Positions 38,789 to 48,014 of a stretch of DNA of 64,000 bases are shown here, one piece after another (within the stretch, counting starts at the first letter, position 1; every line of letters begins with the position of its first letter). A program made the position numbers and the translations under genes. Source of the stretch: Bartonella sp. F02. GTDB taxonomy: Bacteria > Pseudomonadota > Alphaproteobacteria > Rhizobiales > Rhizobiaceae. Location of the stretch: NCBI RefSeq assembly GCF_026929975.1, contig NZ_JANHOK010000003.1:205621-269620 (forward strand), in the 5' to 3' direction. The notes beneath the pieces were generated by a model. That model worked only from the letters and a program-made list of their open reading frames with translations. It had not been told where the DNA came from and did not search any database.

Positions 38789-39025
38789 GCGATTTTATTT
38801 GTTTCACATCTGTTGTACGACAATTTTTGTCATTGTGTGTGGCAATAGTGATTGGCGATTAAGAAAGCAGGTGTGAGCAGTTTTAATGGTAGTGTTGTAG
38901 CTTGTTTTGATTTAATGAAGGCATTCGTACAATATTAGAATAATAATGAAGAGTCTCGATGATTCTTTCATTTTAGTGCGGATAAATACATAATCCGTTT
39001 TGCGTATATCCATGGAGGGATTACT
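38789..39025 (+). other. Spacer between pdhC and lpdA
   Basis: This 237-base spacer holds no gene. In other Rhizobiales a short gene sometimes occupies this gap; I see no trace of one here. Confidence 0.35.
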
Positions 39026-40486
39026 GTGAAAAATCTTTATGATGTAATTGTAATTGGCTCGGGACCAGGCGGGTATGTGACCGCGATTCGTGCAGCTCAA
39101 TGTGGTTTTAAAACTGCAATTGTTGAACGTGAGCATTTAGGTGGGATTTGTTTAAATTGGGGCTGTATTCCGACAAAAGCACTCTTACGTTCGGCAGAAA
39201 TAAAGCATTTTTCAGAGCACGCAAAAGATTATGGATTAAAACTTAATGGTTCAATTGAAGCAGATATTAAAGATGTTGTTGCACGTTCACGTGGGGTTTC
39301 AGCGCGTTTAAATTCTGGTGTTGGTTTTTTAATGAAAAAAAACAAAATCGATGTCATTTGGGGTGAAGCTAAATTAACAAAAGGCGCTAAAAATAACCAA
39401 CCTGCAGAGATTGTGGTTTCTCCATCATCTAAAAAGATTATGCAGCCGCAAAATCCAATTCCTAAAGGAACATTAGGTGAGGGCACTTATCATGCAAAGC
39501 ATATAATTATTGCAACGGGTGCTCGTCCACGTTCTCTTCCTGGTATTGAACCGGATGGAAAGCTTATTTGGACTTATTTTGAATCTATGGTTCCGCAAGT
39601 TATGCCAAAGTCACTTTTGGTGATGGGATCTGGGGCAATTGGTATAGAATTTGCTTCCTTTTATCATGATATGGGTGCTGAAGTTACTGTTGTTGAGATG
39701 ATGCCTCAAATTATGCCCGTTGAAGATGCAGAAATTTCAACATTTGCACGTAAAGAATTAGAGAAAAAAGGTATACGCATTCTTACCGAAGCAAAAGTAA
39801 CAAAAGTTGAAAAAACTGCTGATTTTGTTACGGCATATATTGATATCAAAGGAAAAATAGAAAAAATAACAACCGATCGATTAATTTCAGCTGTTGGAGT
39901 TCAAGGTAATATTGAACATCTTGGATTAGAAGTATTAGGGATCAAAACTGATCGTGGATGTATTGTCACTGATGAATGGAGTCGGACAAATGTGGACGGT
40001 ATTTATGCCATTGGTGATGTTGCTGGTCCTCCTATGTTGGCTCACAAGGCAGAGGAAGAGGGTGTGATCTGTATTGAACATATCGCTGGTTTGAAGAATG
40101 TCCATCCGCTTGATAAAAGCAAAATTCCGGGATGTACGTACTGTACACCACAGGTTGCTTCTGTAGGATTGTCAGAATCTGCAGCAAAAGAAGCTGGTTA
40201 TGATATACGTGTTGGTCGTTATTCTTTTGCAGCGAATGGTAAGGCAATTGCTTTAGGTGAAGATCGAGGGTTAGTTAAAACCATTTTTGATAAAAAAACT
40301 GGGCAGCTTCTTGGTGCACATATGGTAGGCGCAGAAGTAACAGAGCTTATTCAAGGTTTTGTTATTGCTATGAATCTTGAAACAACAGAAGAAGAATTGA
40401 TGCACACTGTTTTCCCACATCCAACATTATCGGAAATGATGAAAGAAAGTGTCCTAGATTCTTTTGGCCAGGTTTTAAATGCGTGA
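39026..40486 (+). CDS. lpdA: Dihydrolipoamide dehydrogenase (E3)
   Basis: E3 reoxidises the lipoyl groups of PDH and passes electrons to NAD. The 486-residue flavoprotein uses a GTG start at 39026, 5 bases after GGAGGGA; the nearby ATG at 39011 runs into a stop after five codons. Visible: FAD motif IGSGPGGYVTAIRA, redox disulfide GICLNWGCIPTKA, NAD motif MGSGAIGIEFASF, and the C-terminal His-Glu pair in HPHPTLSE. It lies with the PDH genes, so it probably serves PDH; a second lpd for 2-oxoglutarate dehydrogenase may exist elsewhere. Confidence 0.96.
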   Translation: MKNLYDVIVIGSGPGGYVTAIRAAQCGFKTAIVEREHLGGICLNWGCIPTKALLRSAEIKHFSEHAKDYGLKLNGSIEADIKDVVARSRGVSARLNSGVGFLMKKNKIDVIWGEAKLTKGAKNNQPAEIVVSPSSKKIMQPQNPIPKGTLGEGTYHAKHIIIATGARPRSLPGIEPDGKLIWTYFESMVPQVMPKSLLVMGSGAIGIEFASFYHDMGAEVTVVEMMPQIMPVEDAEISTFARKELEKKGIRILTEAKVTKVEKTADFVTAYIDIKGKIEKITTDRLISAVGVQGNIEHLGLEVLGIKTDRGCIVTDEWSRTNVDGIYAIGDVAGPPMLAHKAEEEGVICIEHIAGLKNVHPLDKSKIPGCTYCTPQVASVGLSESAAKEAGYDIRVGRYSFAANGKAIALGEDRGLVKTIFDKKTGQLLGAHMVGAEVTELIQGFVIAMNLETTEEELMHTVFPHPTLSEMMKESVLDSFGQVLNA

Positions 40487-40562
40487 TGACTTGATTGTAT
40501 AAAAAGTTTTTAACTTTATAGATTTTTATTGGTGTTTCATGTCTAAAAGGCAGAGGTCTTAG

Positions 40563-41519
40563 ATGGTTACAGTTGTTGATAAGGTTACGAATAGACGTGT
40601 GCGTCATCCTGAGAAGGCGCATCGTCCAGATACCAGTATTCAGAAAAAACCAGATTGGATTCGTGTAAAAGCACCAACATCACAAACATATAAAGAAACT
40701 CATGGTATTGTTCGTACTCATAAGTTGGTAACAGTGTGTGAAGAAGCAGGTTGTCCAAATGTTGGTGAATGTTGGAGCCAACGGCATGCTAGTTTCATGA
40801 TTCTAGGTGAAATATGTACACGAGCTTGCGCTTTTTGCAATGTTACGACAGGTATTCCTCTTGCAGTTGATGATAATGAGCCAGAACGAGTGGCCGATGC
40901 TGTTGCGCAGATGGGGTTAAATCATGTTGTGATTACGTCTGTTGACCGTGATGATCTTCCTGATGGTGGTGCACAACATTTTGCGGAGGTGATTCATGCC
41001 ATTCGTCGAAAGACTTCTACAACGACAATTGAAGTGTTGACACCAGATTTTCGTAATAAAGATAAGGCTTTAGAAATTGTCGTTGCTGCTAAACCTGATG
41101 TTTTTAATCATAATTTGGAAACGGTTCCGTCTAAATATTTAACGGTTCGTCCAGGAGCACGTTATTTTCATTCAATCCGGTTATTGCAACGTGTTAAAGA
41201 GATTGATCCAACGATTTTTACAAAATCAGGAATTATGGTTGGTCTGGGAGAAGAGCGCAATGAAGTCCTACAATTGATGGATGATTTACGTTCTGCTGAT
41301 GTAGATTTCATGACAATTGGGCAATATTTACAACCCACGCGAAAACATCATCCTGTTATTCGTTTTGTGCCTCCTGATGAATTTGAGTCTTTTGCTAAAA
41401 TAGGTAAAGTAAAGGGATTCTTACATATGGCGTCCAATCCTTTGACGCGCTCTTCTCATCATGCAGGAGATGATTTTAAAGCTTTACAAAAGGCTCGTGC
41501 TGAAAAATTGGCTCGGTAG
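40563..41519 (+). CDS. lipA: Lipoyl synthase
   Basis: LipA inserts two sulfur atoms into protein-bound octanoyl groups and so completes the lipoyl arms of PdhB and PdhC. The 318-residue radical-SAM enzyme has the auxiliary cluster cysteines C59, C64 and C70 ([12 protein letters not shown]) and the SAM cluster C85, C89, C92 (CTRACAFC). The conserved C-terminal [16 protein letters not shown] supplies the Ser ligand. Position directly after pdhABC-lpd links cofactor synthesis to its user. Confidence 0.97.
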   Translation: MVTVVDKVTNRRVRHPEKAHRPDTSIQKKPDWIRVKAPTSQTYKETHGIVRTHKLVTVCEEAGCPNVGECWSQRHASFMILGEICTRACAFCNVTTGIPLAVDDNEPERVADAVAQMGLNHVVITSVDRDDLPDGGAQHFAEVIHAIRRKTSTTTIEVLTPDFRNKDKALEIVVAAKPDVFNHNLETVPSKYLTVRPGARYFHSIRLLQRVKEIDPTIFTKSGIMVGLGEERNEVLQLMDDLRSADVDFMTIGQYLQPTRKHHPVIRFVPPDEFESFAKIGKVKGFLHMASNPLTRSSHHAGDDFKALQKARAEKLAR

Positions 41520-41527
41520 GAATAGCT

Positions 41528-41989
41528 ATGCCAACTTTTACAACACAGAAAAAAATTGCTCATACAGCTCCTGAAATGTTTGATCTAGTTTCAGATATTG
41601 AATGCTATCCTGAATTTTTACCAATGTGTGAGGCTTTGACGATTCGTTCTCGAAAAAAAAATGAAGAAAAAACACTTATCATTGCTGACATGACAGTTGG
41701 CTATAAAATGATCCAAGAAACTTTTACAACTCAGGTTTTTCTTCAACCGAAAGAAAGTATTATTGAAGTTCAATATATTGATGGTCCATTTAAATATCTT
41801 GAAAACCGTTGGAGATTTCACTCTCTTGAAAACTCGAATGCGTGTAATGTAGAGTTTTTTATTGATTATGAATTTAAAAATAAAATATTTGGGCTTGTAA
41901 TGAGCTCAGTATTTGATATCGCTTTTCATAAATTTACAGATGCTTTTGAGATGCGAGCTCATCAAGTTTATGGTTTCCCAGAAACGTAA
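41528..41989 (+). CDS. COQ10/RatA-type START-domain protein
   Basis: The 153-residue protein belongs to the polyketide cyclase/START family that includes mitochondrial Coq10 and E. coli RatA. Marks are APEMFDLVSDIECYPEFLP, the FTTQVFLQPKESIIEV strand pair, and the C-terminal amphipathic helix (FDIAFHKFTDAFEMRAHQVYG). Coq10 binds ubiquinone and supports its use in respiration; that is the likely role here. It starts 8 bases after lipA and is probably co-transcribed with it. The RatA toxin function described in E. coli is a less likely alternative. Confidence 0.88.
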   Translation: MPTFTTQKKIAHTAPEMFDLVSDIECYPEFLPMCEALTIRSRKKNEEKTLIIADMTVGYKMIQETFTTQVFLQPKESIIEVQYIDGPFKYLENRWRFHSLENSNACNVEFFIDYEFKNKIFGLVMSSVFDIAFHKFTDAFEMRAHQVYGFPET

Positions 41990-42054
41990 TGGATTTAGTT
42001 TTTGATGTAATGGGAATGTGATACTCTAGAGATATTTTATAATAAGAGAAAAAC

Positions 42055-42543
42055 TCACTTGAGTGATGCAAGAGTTAGTTGCAAAGCATTTTCAACAGTT
42101 GCATGACGAATAGAATGACGATTCATTTTATCGAACCGCATTTCTTTATGTACAGTTTCATGATTTTTACGAGCAATTGCAAAATGCACGAGTCCAATTG
42201 GTTTTTCTGAACACGCTCCTCCTGGTCCAGCAATTCCTGTTACTGCGATTGAGATAGCTGCAAGTGAGTATTTTAATCCACCTTCAGCCATTGCAATGGC
42301 TACTTCTTTTGAGACTGCCCCATGTGTTTTTATAAGTTCAGCGGATACACCAACAAGACGTGTTTTGGATTCGTTTGAATAGACAACAAACCCGCAATCT
42401 AAGATATCTGATGATCCTGCAATGTTCGTAAGGCTTGCTGCAATAAGTCCTCCGGTACAGGATTCGACCGTCGTTAGTAACAGGCCTTTTTGACGACAAG
42501 CTGTAAGAACTGCCTCTGCTTGTTTTTCACAAATATGTGTCAT
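42055..42543 (-). CDS. cinA: CinA family protein (nicotinamide-nucleotide amidohydrolase domain)
   Basis: The 162-residue protein is the stand-alone C-terminal domain of CinA (PncC): TTVESCTGGLIAASLTN (about 21-37), GFVVYSNESK, and the signature AVTGIAGPGGA (about 100-110). PncC deamidates nicotinamide mononucleotide in the pyridine nucleotide cycle. Its ATG overlaps the ispDF stop codon by four bases, so it is translationally coupled to ispDF. The full-length CinA N-terminal domain is absent, as is usual for this lineage. Confidence 0.9.
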   Translation of the reverse strand: MTHICEKQAEAVLTACRQKGLLLTTVESCTGGLIAASLTNIAGSSDILDCGFVVYSNESKTRLVGVSAELIKTHGAVSKEVAIAMAEGGLKYSLAAISIAVTGIAGPGGACSEKPIGLVHFAIARKNHETVHKEMRFDKMNRHSIRHATVENALQLTLASLK

Positions 42544-43733
42544 TTTGGAACTTCTCCTGGATAGACAACAGTAGCAGTCGCGAGAGCAGCAATTCCTTCG
42601 CCACGACCAATAAATCCTAGTTTTTCATTCGTGGTTGCTTTGATAGAAATGCGATCAATAGAGATGGTGAGTATATTCATAAGATTTGTTACCATCATAT
42701 GACGATAAGGACCAATTTTAGGCTCTTCAACAATCAATGTAATATCAATGTTTGCAATACGGCCATCTGCTTGTTTAATAATTTTAAGAGCGTGGCGTAG
42801 AAAAATATGCGATGGAGCATTTTTCCATTGAGGATCAGAAGGAGGAAAATGAGTCCCAATATCTCCGGCACTTTGTGTAGCGAGAAGAGCGTCCGTTAAT
42901 GCATGAAGTGCAACATCAGCATCTGAATGTCCTTTTAATTTCTTTTTAAAAGGGATTTTTATGCCACAGAGTGTGATATAATCTCCTTCTTCAAAAGAAT
43001 GAACGTCATAACCATTACCGGTGCGAATATCAGGAAACATTTGTACTCTTTTCTGAAGATGTAGATATGCAGTGTCAAAATCTTCTGGCCACGTAATTTT
43101 TATATTATCAGGATTTCCATGAATAGCACGCATGGGAATGCCAAACCATTCTGCGATTGCAGAATCGTCTGTAAATTCATGTTTGCATGATTGTATTGCT
43201 TGTTCGTGAGCAGCTAAGATTCGATCGAATGGAAAACATTGTGGAGTTTGTGCATTATAAAGATCAGCGCGTGGAACTGTTTCTGAAATATACAGTGTAT
43301 CGTTGACACGTTTAAGAGTATCAGAAATGGGTAAAACAGGAAGAACACCTTCACGCTTATTGACAGTAATATGGATTTTTTCAAGAAGTTTATTATCAAC
43401 GAAGGGGCGTGCACCATCGTGGATATGAACATATTGTGGTTGAATATTTTTGAGTGCACGTAATCCACATAGGGTAGATATTTGACGTGTAGCACCTCCT
43501 TCAACAATGATAATGTGCTTTTTAAAATCAGCTATAGCATTTTCGCATATTTGGCGATCTTCTGGATGGATAACCAAAACGATAGTTGTGATCGCTGTAT
43601 TTTGCAAAAAGCAGTGTACAGTATGATAAATAACCGGTTTTTTCCCTAAAAGCAGATATTGTTTTGGATTGTTGGGAGGTGATCCTGCTCTTTTTCCACG
43701 CCCAGCGGCTAATATTACAGCTGCAATAGAAAT
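42540..43733 (-). CDS. ispDF: Bifunctional IspD/IspF of the MEP isoprenoid pathway, apparent ATT start
   Basis: The fusion joins IspD (CDP-ME synthesis) and IspF (MEcPP synthesis) in the route to isopentenyl diphosphate. Residues about 1-220 are IspD (AAVILAAGRGKRAGS nucleotide loop, IVEGGATRQISTL) and 235-397 IspF (GYDVHSFEEGD metal site, HSDADVALHALTDALL). No ATG, GTG, TTG or CTG lies in frame between the upstream stop and the conserved nucleotide loop; a start at the TTG at 43607 would remove that loop. The ATT at 43733-43731 lies 7 bases after AGGAG and gives the expected N-terminus. The gene is therefore probably translated from ATT, or an ATG has been mutated. Confidence 0.9.
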   Translation of the reverse strand: MSIAAVILAAGRGKRAGSPPNNPKQYLLLGKKPVIYHTVHCFLQNTAITTIVLVIHPEDRQICENAIADFKKHIIIVEGGATRQISTLCGLRALKNIQPQYVHIHDGARPFVDNKLLEKIHITVNKREGVLPVLPISDTLKRVNDTLYISETVPRADLYNAQTPQCFPFDRILAAHEQAIQSCKHEFTDDSAIAEWFGIPMRAIHGNPDNIKITWPEDFDTAYLHLQKRVQMFPDIRTGNGYDVHSFEEGDYITLCGIKIPFKKKLKGHSDADVALHALTDALLATQSAGDIGTHFPPSDPQWKNAPSHIFLRHALKIIKQADGRIANIDITLIVEEPKIGPYRHMMVTNLMNILTISIDRISIKATTNEKLGFIGRGEGIAALATATVVYPGEVPK

Positions 43734-43746
43734 GCTTAGTCTCCTT

Positions 43747-44203
43747 TTAATGTTCTTTCAACGGATTATTATTTGTTATTATGTCGTCTACTTTCAGCTG
43801 ATGCTGAAAAGATGAGTTTTGCAGATTAGTAATAGGTATCATTGATAATATATTGAAAAAAGAATTTAATGTGTTTTTGAGTACCATATTTAAATTATAA
43901 AAATGAACTAACAAGCCATTAAAAATTGTATTGTCAAAACATTCTACCATAGAAAAATTACCGTCAGTTTTTTTACAATATCAGTAACTGAAATTTCTGT
44001 TGCGGATTTTGCTAATTTTACATCACCATTGCGTCTACGTACTGTTTTCATAAAATCAGCTTCAATTATAAGTTGAAAAATTTTAAATAAAAAAGTTCTA
44101 ATATAACATGTACTTTGGCAATATCAGGAATACAACTTAGAGTTTTTTGACGTGTTGTACTGTACATACGCATTCGAAGTGCGTAACTTGTTTCGTTAAT
44201 CAC
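43747..44203 (-). pseudogene. Rrf2-family transcriptional regulator, broken by two frameshifts
   Basis: Joined across two shifts the frame reads like NsrR/RirA-type Rrf2 regulators. It has a GTG start at 44203 with AGGAAG upstream, TSYALRMRMY (helix 1), DIAKVH, FMKTVRRRNGDVKLAKS (wing; family form G-R-x-G-G-x-x-L-A-[RK]), EISVTDIV and DGNFSMVECFD. One base is missing in a T run (44080-44076) and one in an A run (43974-43968). The later Fe-S ligand cysteines of the family are also gone, so decay is not only the two shifts. The intact ancestor was probably an Fe-S sensing repressor of iron or nitric-oxide responses. Confidence 0.75.
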
Positions 44204-44376
44204 ATCTCACTTCCTATGGAAAGGATTATAAAAAGCAAACGATTTTAAAGTCAATTTAAAAAATGTGAAAGCTCTTTCTTAATTTTTTGGATTGGCTATA
44301 TTTAAGGTAACGTTATTAGCTTTTGTCACGAAAGATTATGTGAGAGCAATAAGATGTAAGTGATGTATCAATAATT

Positions 44377-46644
44377 ATGAGTATAATATCTTTAACAAAT
44401 TTTCATAACATAAATAATGAAGAGAATTATCATGATGAAGCACATCGTTTGAGGTATGTGTATACCTTTTTGGGTGTTGCTGTCATTGTATTAGCTTTGT
44501 TGACGGCTGCTATTTCGTTTATCATTCTTGTGGGGTTAACACCTATTATTCCTGATAGGTCTGTGACATTAATTCTTATAGGAATTAATGGCATTTGGGT
44601 TTTTGGTCTTGTCGTTATTGTTGTTTACGAGATGATTCCCATTGTTCGTGCATGGCGCTTAAGGCATGCTGCTTCACGTCTCCATGTGCGTCTAATTTCG
44701 TTGTTTGTTCTTGTTGCAACATTACCCGCTGTTTCTGTTGCTCTTGTATCGGGTCCTGCTCTTAATTTAGGACTTGATCGATGGTTTGATACAACGACTC
44801 GACAAATTGTAGGCTCCTCAATCGATTTAGCTAATGCTTATGCAGATGAGATGCTACAAAATTTAAAAAATGTATCTTATGCTATGGCATTAGCACTTGA
44901 TAATAAAAGGTTTTTAGAGCGTAATCCAGCTGAATATCGAATACAATTAACTCATCATGCGGCAGGCCGTAATCTTCGTGGTGCATTTTTATTAAGTCCA
45001 AGTGGTGCTGTTTTTGTATCAAGTAATCTCGGTGATGAAGATCAATTACCTATTCCATCTCCTGATCTTATTAATCAAGCAACCAATATGAGACCTTTTG
45101 TTTTTCAGCCAGGCGTTCATGATTATTTCGGGATTATTTTAAAGTTTACTAATATTTCAAATACATTTTTGTATTTGGTTCGTGATGTTGATAAAAATGT
45201 TTTATCTGCTTTACGTTTGACAGAAATTAATACAGATCGTTATCGTGATTTAAATGAAAATCGTCTACCAACACAAATTGCATTTGGTATGCTTTATTTA
45301 TGCCTATTTTTAAGTTTATTTCTTTCTGCAGTTTGGGCTGGCATTGCTGTTGCTGATCGTTTAGTTCGTCCTATTCGGCGTCTTATTAGCGCGGCTGATG
45401 ATGTTGCCTCTGGAAATATGGATGTTTTTGTTCCTGTTCGAGTGAGGGATGGAGATATTGGACAGTTATCAAAAACGTTCAATTATATGGTTAGTGAATT
45501 GAAAAGTCGACGGAATGAGTTGATTGCGGTTCGTGATCAAATTGATGAAAGACGACGTTTTTCTGAAGCTGTTTTGTCAGGAGTAACAGCAGGTATTGCT
45601 GGAATTGATGATAATGGCGATATAACAATTATTAATAGGTCTATTGAATCTATGTTTGGTATTTGTTCTGAACAAGTTATCGGGCACAGTCTTTTATCTT
45701 TAAGTGCTGAAATAGGGCATGTTTTTAAGCTTGCTTGTTCATTAGGTCGCAGAAATCACCGAGAACAGGTAACTTTAAACGTTTCTGGGCAAGAGCGTGT
45801 TTGTAATGTACAAATTACAATGGAAGAAGACGATGGGCAAGGGCAGTCTTGGGTATTAACGATTGATGATATTACAGATCTTGTAGAAGCACAACGTTCG
45901 TCAGCGTGGGCAGATATTGCGCGTCGAATTGCGCATGAGATTAAAAATCCACTTACGCCTATTCAATTATCGGCTGAGCGTATTCGTAGACGATACGAAA
46001 AAGTTATTACACAAGATAAAGAAGTCTTTGATCGGTGTATTGATACAATTATTCGACAGGTTGGAGATATCGGAAGGATGGTTGATGAGTTTTCTTCTTT
46101 TGCTCGTATGCCTAAACCAAAAATGTGCATTGCGGATGTGCGTGGGTTTTTGCGAGAGGCGTGTTTTTTGATAGAAGTTGCACGGCATGATATTCACTTT
46201 GAGCAAGATTTAGGAGATGTCCCTCTTGTTGGTGCGTTTGATAATCGTCTTATTGTACAAGCTTTCAGTAATGTTATCAAAAATGCAAGTGAGGCAATTG
46301 ATGCGGTCTCGCGAGATGAAGGTATTCATGGCCATATTCTGATACGTTCTTATTGTCAAAAAAGGCATTTGGTTGTGGATATAATAGATAACGGAAAAGG
46401 ACTTCCTAAAGGACAAAGACAGAAATTACTAGAACCTTATATAACAACACGAGAAAAAGGTACAGGACTAGGGTTAGCTATTGTGCGTAAGATTATTGAA
46501 GATCATGGTGGTTATATGGAACTGCGTGATGCACCAGAGAGTTTTTATGAAGGTCGTGGAGCGATGATTCGTATGGTATTTCCAGTCAATAACGGCAAAC
46601 AGGAGAGTGTTGTGCAAGCGATTAGTCATCAAAAAGGGGAATAA
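44377..46644 (+). CDS. ntrY: Sensor histidine kinase NtrY
   Basis: NtrY is the membrane kinase for NtrX, tied to nitrogen and redox/oxygen control in alphaproteobacteria. The 755-residue protein has N-terminal membrane segments (about 30-110) and a further one (about 300-325) around an extracytoplasmic region. A HAMP domain (VRPIRRLISAADDVASGNM), a PAS domain (about 400-490) and the phospho-acceptor box IAHEIKNPLTPIQLSAERI follow. The ATPase boxes (NVIKNASEAI, DNGKGLP, GTGLGLAIV) end it. ntrX follows 5 bases later. ntrB-ntrC, which precede ntrY in many relatives, are absent; an Rrf2 pseudogene lies there instead. Confidence 0.95.
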   Translation: MSIISLTNFHNINNEENYHDEAHRLRYVYTFLGVAVIVLALLTAAISFIILVGLTPIIPDRSVTLILIGINGIWVFGLVVIVVYEMIPIVRAWRLRHAASRLHVRLISLFVLVATLPAVSVALVSGPALNLGLDRWFDTTTRQIVGSSIDLANAYADEMLQNLKNVSYAMALALDNKRFLERNPAEYRIQLTHHAAGRNLRGAFLLSPSGAVFVSSNLGDEDQLPIPSPDLINQATNMRPFVFQPGVHDYFGIILKFTNISNTFLYLVRDVDKNVLSALRLTEINTDRYRDLNENRLPTQIAFGMLYLCLFLSLFLSAVWAGIAVADRLVRPIRRLISAADDVASGNMDVFVPVRVRDGDIGQLSKTFNYMVSELKSRRNELIAVRDQIDERRRFSEAVLSGVTAGIAGIDDNGDITIINRSIESMFGICSEQVIGHSLLSLSAEIGHVFKLACSLGRRNHREQVTLNVSGQERVCNVQITMEEDDGQGQSWVLTIDDITDLVEAQRSSAWADIARRIAHEIKNPLTPIQLSAERIRRRYEKVITQDKEVFDRCIDTIIRQVGDIGRMVDEFSSFARMPKPKMCIADVRGFLREACFLIEVARHDIHFEQDLGDVPLVGAFDNRLIVQAFSNVIKNASEAIDAVSRDEGIHGHILIRSYCQKRHLVVDIIDNGKGLPKGQRQKLLEPYITTREKGTGLGLAIVRKIIEDHGGYMELRDAPESFYEGRGAMIRMVFPVNNGKQESVVQAISHQKGE

Positions 46645-46649
46645 AATCA

Positions 46650-48011
46650 ATGGTGTCAGATATCTTAATTGTTGATGATGAAGCAGATATTCGTGAGCTT
46701 ATTGCTGGTATTTTGGAAGATGAAGGTTATGAAACGCGTGTTGCGAGTAATTCTGATGAAGCTTTAATACAAATTAGTGATCGTGTTCCAAAACTTATTT
46801 TTCTAGATATTTGGTTACATGGAAGTCATCTCGATGGATTGATGCTTCTCGATGAAATCAAAACGCGTTATCCATCTCTTCCAGTTGTTATGATTTCTGG
46901 TCATGGTAATATTGAAACGGCGGTTTCTGCAATAAAACGAGGTGCATATGATTTTATTGAAAAGCCTTTTAAAGCAGATCGGCTTGTATTAGTTGCTGAG
47001 CGAACTCTTGAAAATTCAAAACTGAAGCGTGAGCTTTTAGAGTTACAAAAACGATCCAGTGAACCACCAGAATTGCTTGGAAAATCAATGGCTATGAAAC
47101 ATTTACGCCAGGTTATAGAAAAGGTAGCGCCAACCAATAGTCGTGTGATGATTACAGGGCCTTCAGGTGCAGGAAAAGAAATGGTCGCTCGTGCTATTCA
47201 TGCACTTTCATCGCGTTCCAAAGGACCATTTGTTGCAATAAATGCTGCAACGATTACTCCGGAAAAAATGGAAATAGAATTATTTGGGAACGAAATGGAA
47301 GGAGGAGAACGTAAGATTGGTGCGCTAGAAGAAGCTCACGGTGGAATATTATATCTTAATGAAATTGCAGATATGCCGCATGAAACGCAAAATAAAATTC
47401 TTCAAGTATTGACGAGTCAAACATTTAGGAGAGTTGGTGGTGTAAAACGTGTAAAAGTCGATGTTCGTATCATTTCTTCAACAGCACAAAATCTTGAAAA
47501 TTTAATTGCTGATGGGCGGTTTAAAGAAGATCTTTTTCATCGTCTTTCAGTTGTTCCTATAACTGTTGCTCCACTTTCTGAACGACGTGAAGATATTCCA
47601 GAGCTTGTTCATCATTTTGTTAAAGCAATATCACAGCAAGTTGGTATTAAACCGCGTACAATAAGTGATGATGTTATTTCTATTTTACAAACGCATGCGT
47701 GGCCAGGCAATGTACGGCAGTTGCGTAATAATATTGAACGCCTTCTTATTCTTGTTCGTGATGGTGATGGCCCCATAACAGCAGAGCTTCTTCCTGTTGA
47801 AGTAAGTAATTCCTTGCCGCTTGTCAAAATAGATCCAGAGGAGAGCAATATAATGGATTTGCCGTTGCGTGAAGCGCGTGAATTGTTTGAAAGGAAATAT
47901 TTAACAGCACAAATTGGGCGTTTGGGTGGAAATATATCACGTACTGCTGAATTTATTGGTATGGAGCGTTCAGCTTTACATCGTAAACTCAAAGCTCTTG
48001 GAGTTTCATAA
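46650..48011 (+). CDS. ntrX: NtrC-family response regulator NtrX with altered AAA+ domain
   Basis: NtrX is the partner of NtrY. The 453-residue protein has a receiver domain (1-120, phospho-Asp53 in FLDIWLHG), an AAA+ domain (about 140-375) and a Fis-type helix-turn-helix (from about 405: GNISRTAEFIGMERSALHRKLKAL). Walker A is GPSGAGKE (170-177), and the arginine-finger segment GRFKEDLFHRLS and sensor II WPGNVRQL are present. The GAFTGA loop that contacts sigma-54 is missing (FGNEMEGGERKIGALEE), and Walker B reads ILYLNEIAD with Asn237 in place of the usual Asp. It is likely to bind DNA as a phosphorylation-controlled regulator without sigma-54 activation. GGGGA lies upstream of the ATG. Confidence 0.94.
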   Translation: MVSDILIVDDEADIRELIAGILEDEGYETRVASNSDEALIQISDRVPKLIFLDIWLHGSHLDGLMLLDEIKTRYPSLPVVMISGHGNIETAVSAIKRGAYDFIEKPFKADRLVLVAERTLENSKLKRELLELQKRSSEPPELLGKSMAMKHLRQVIEKVAPTNSRVMITGPSGAGKEMVARAIHALSSRSKGPFVAINAATITPEKMEIELFGNEMEGGERKIGALEEAHGGILYLNEIADMPHETQNKILQVLTSQTFRRVGGVKRVKVDVRIISSTAQNLENLIADGRFKEDLFHRLSVVPITVAPLSERREDIPELVHHFVKAISQQVGIKPRTISDDVISILQTHAWPGNVRQLRNNIERLLILVRDGDGPITAELLPVEVSNSLPLVKIDPEESNIMDLPLREARELFERKYLTAQIGRLGGNISRTAEFIGMERSALHRKLKALGVS

Positions 48012-48014
48012 AAT

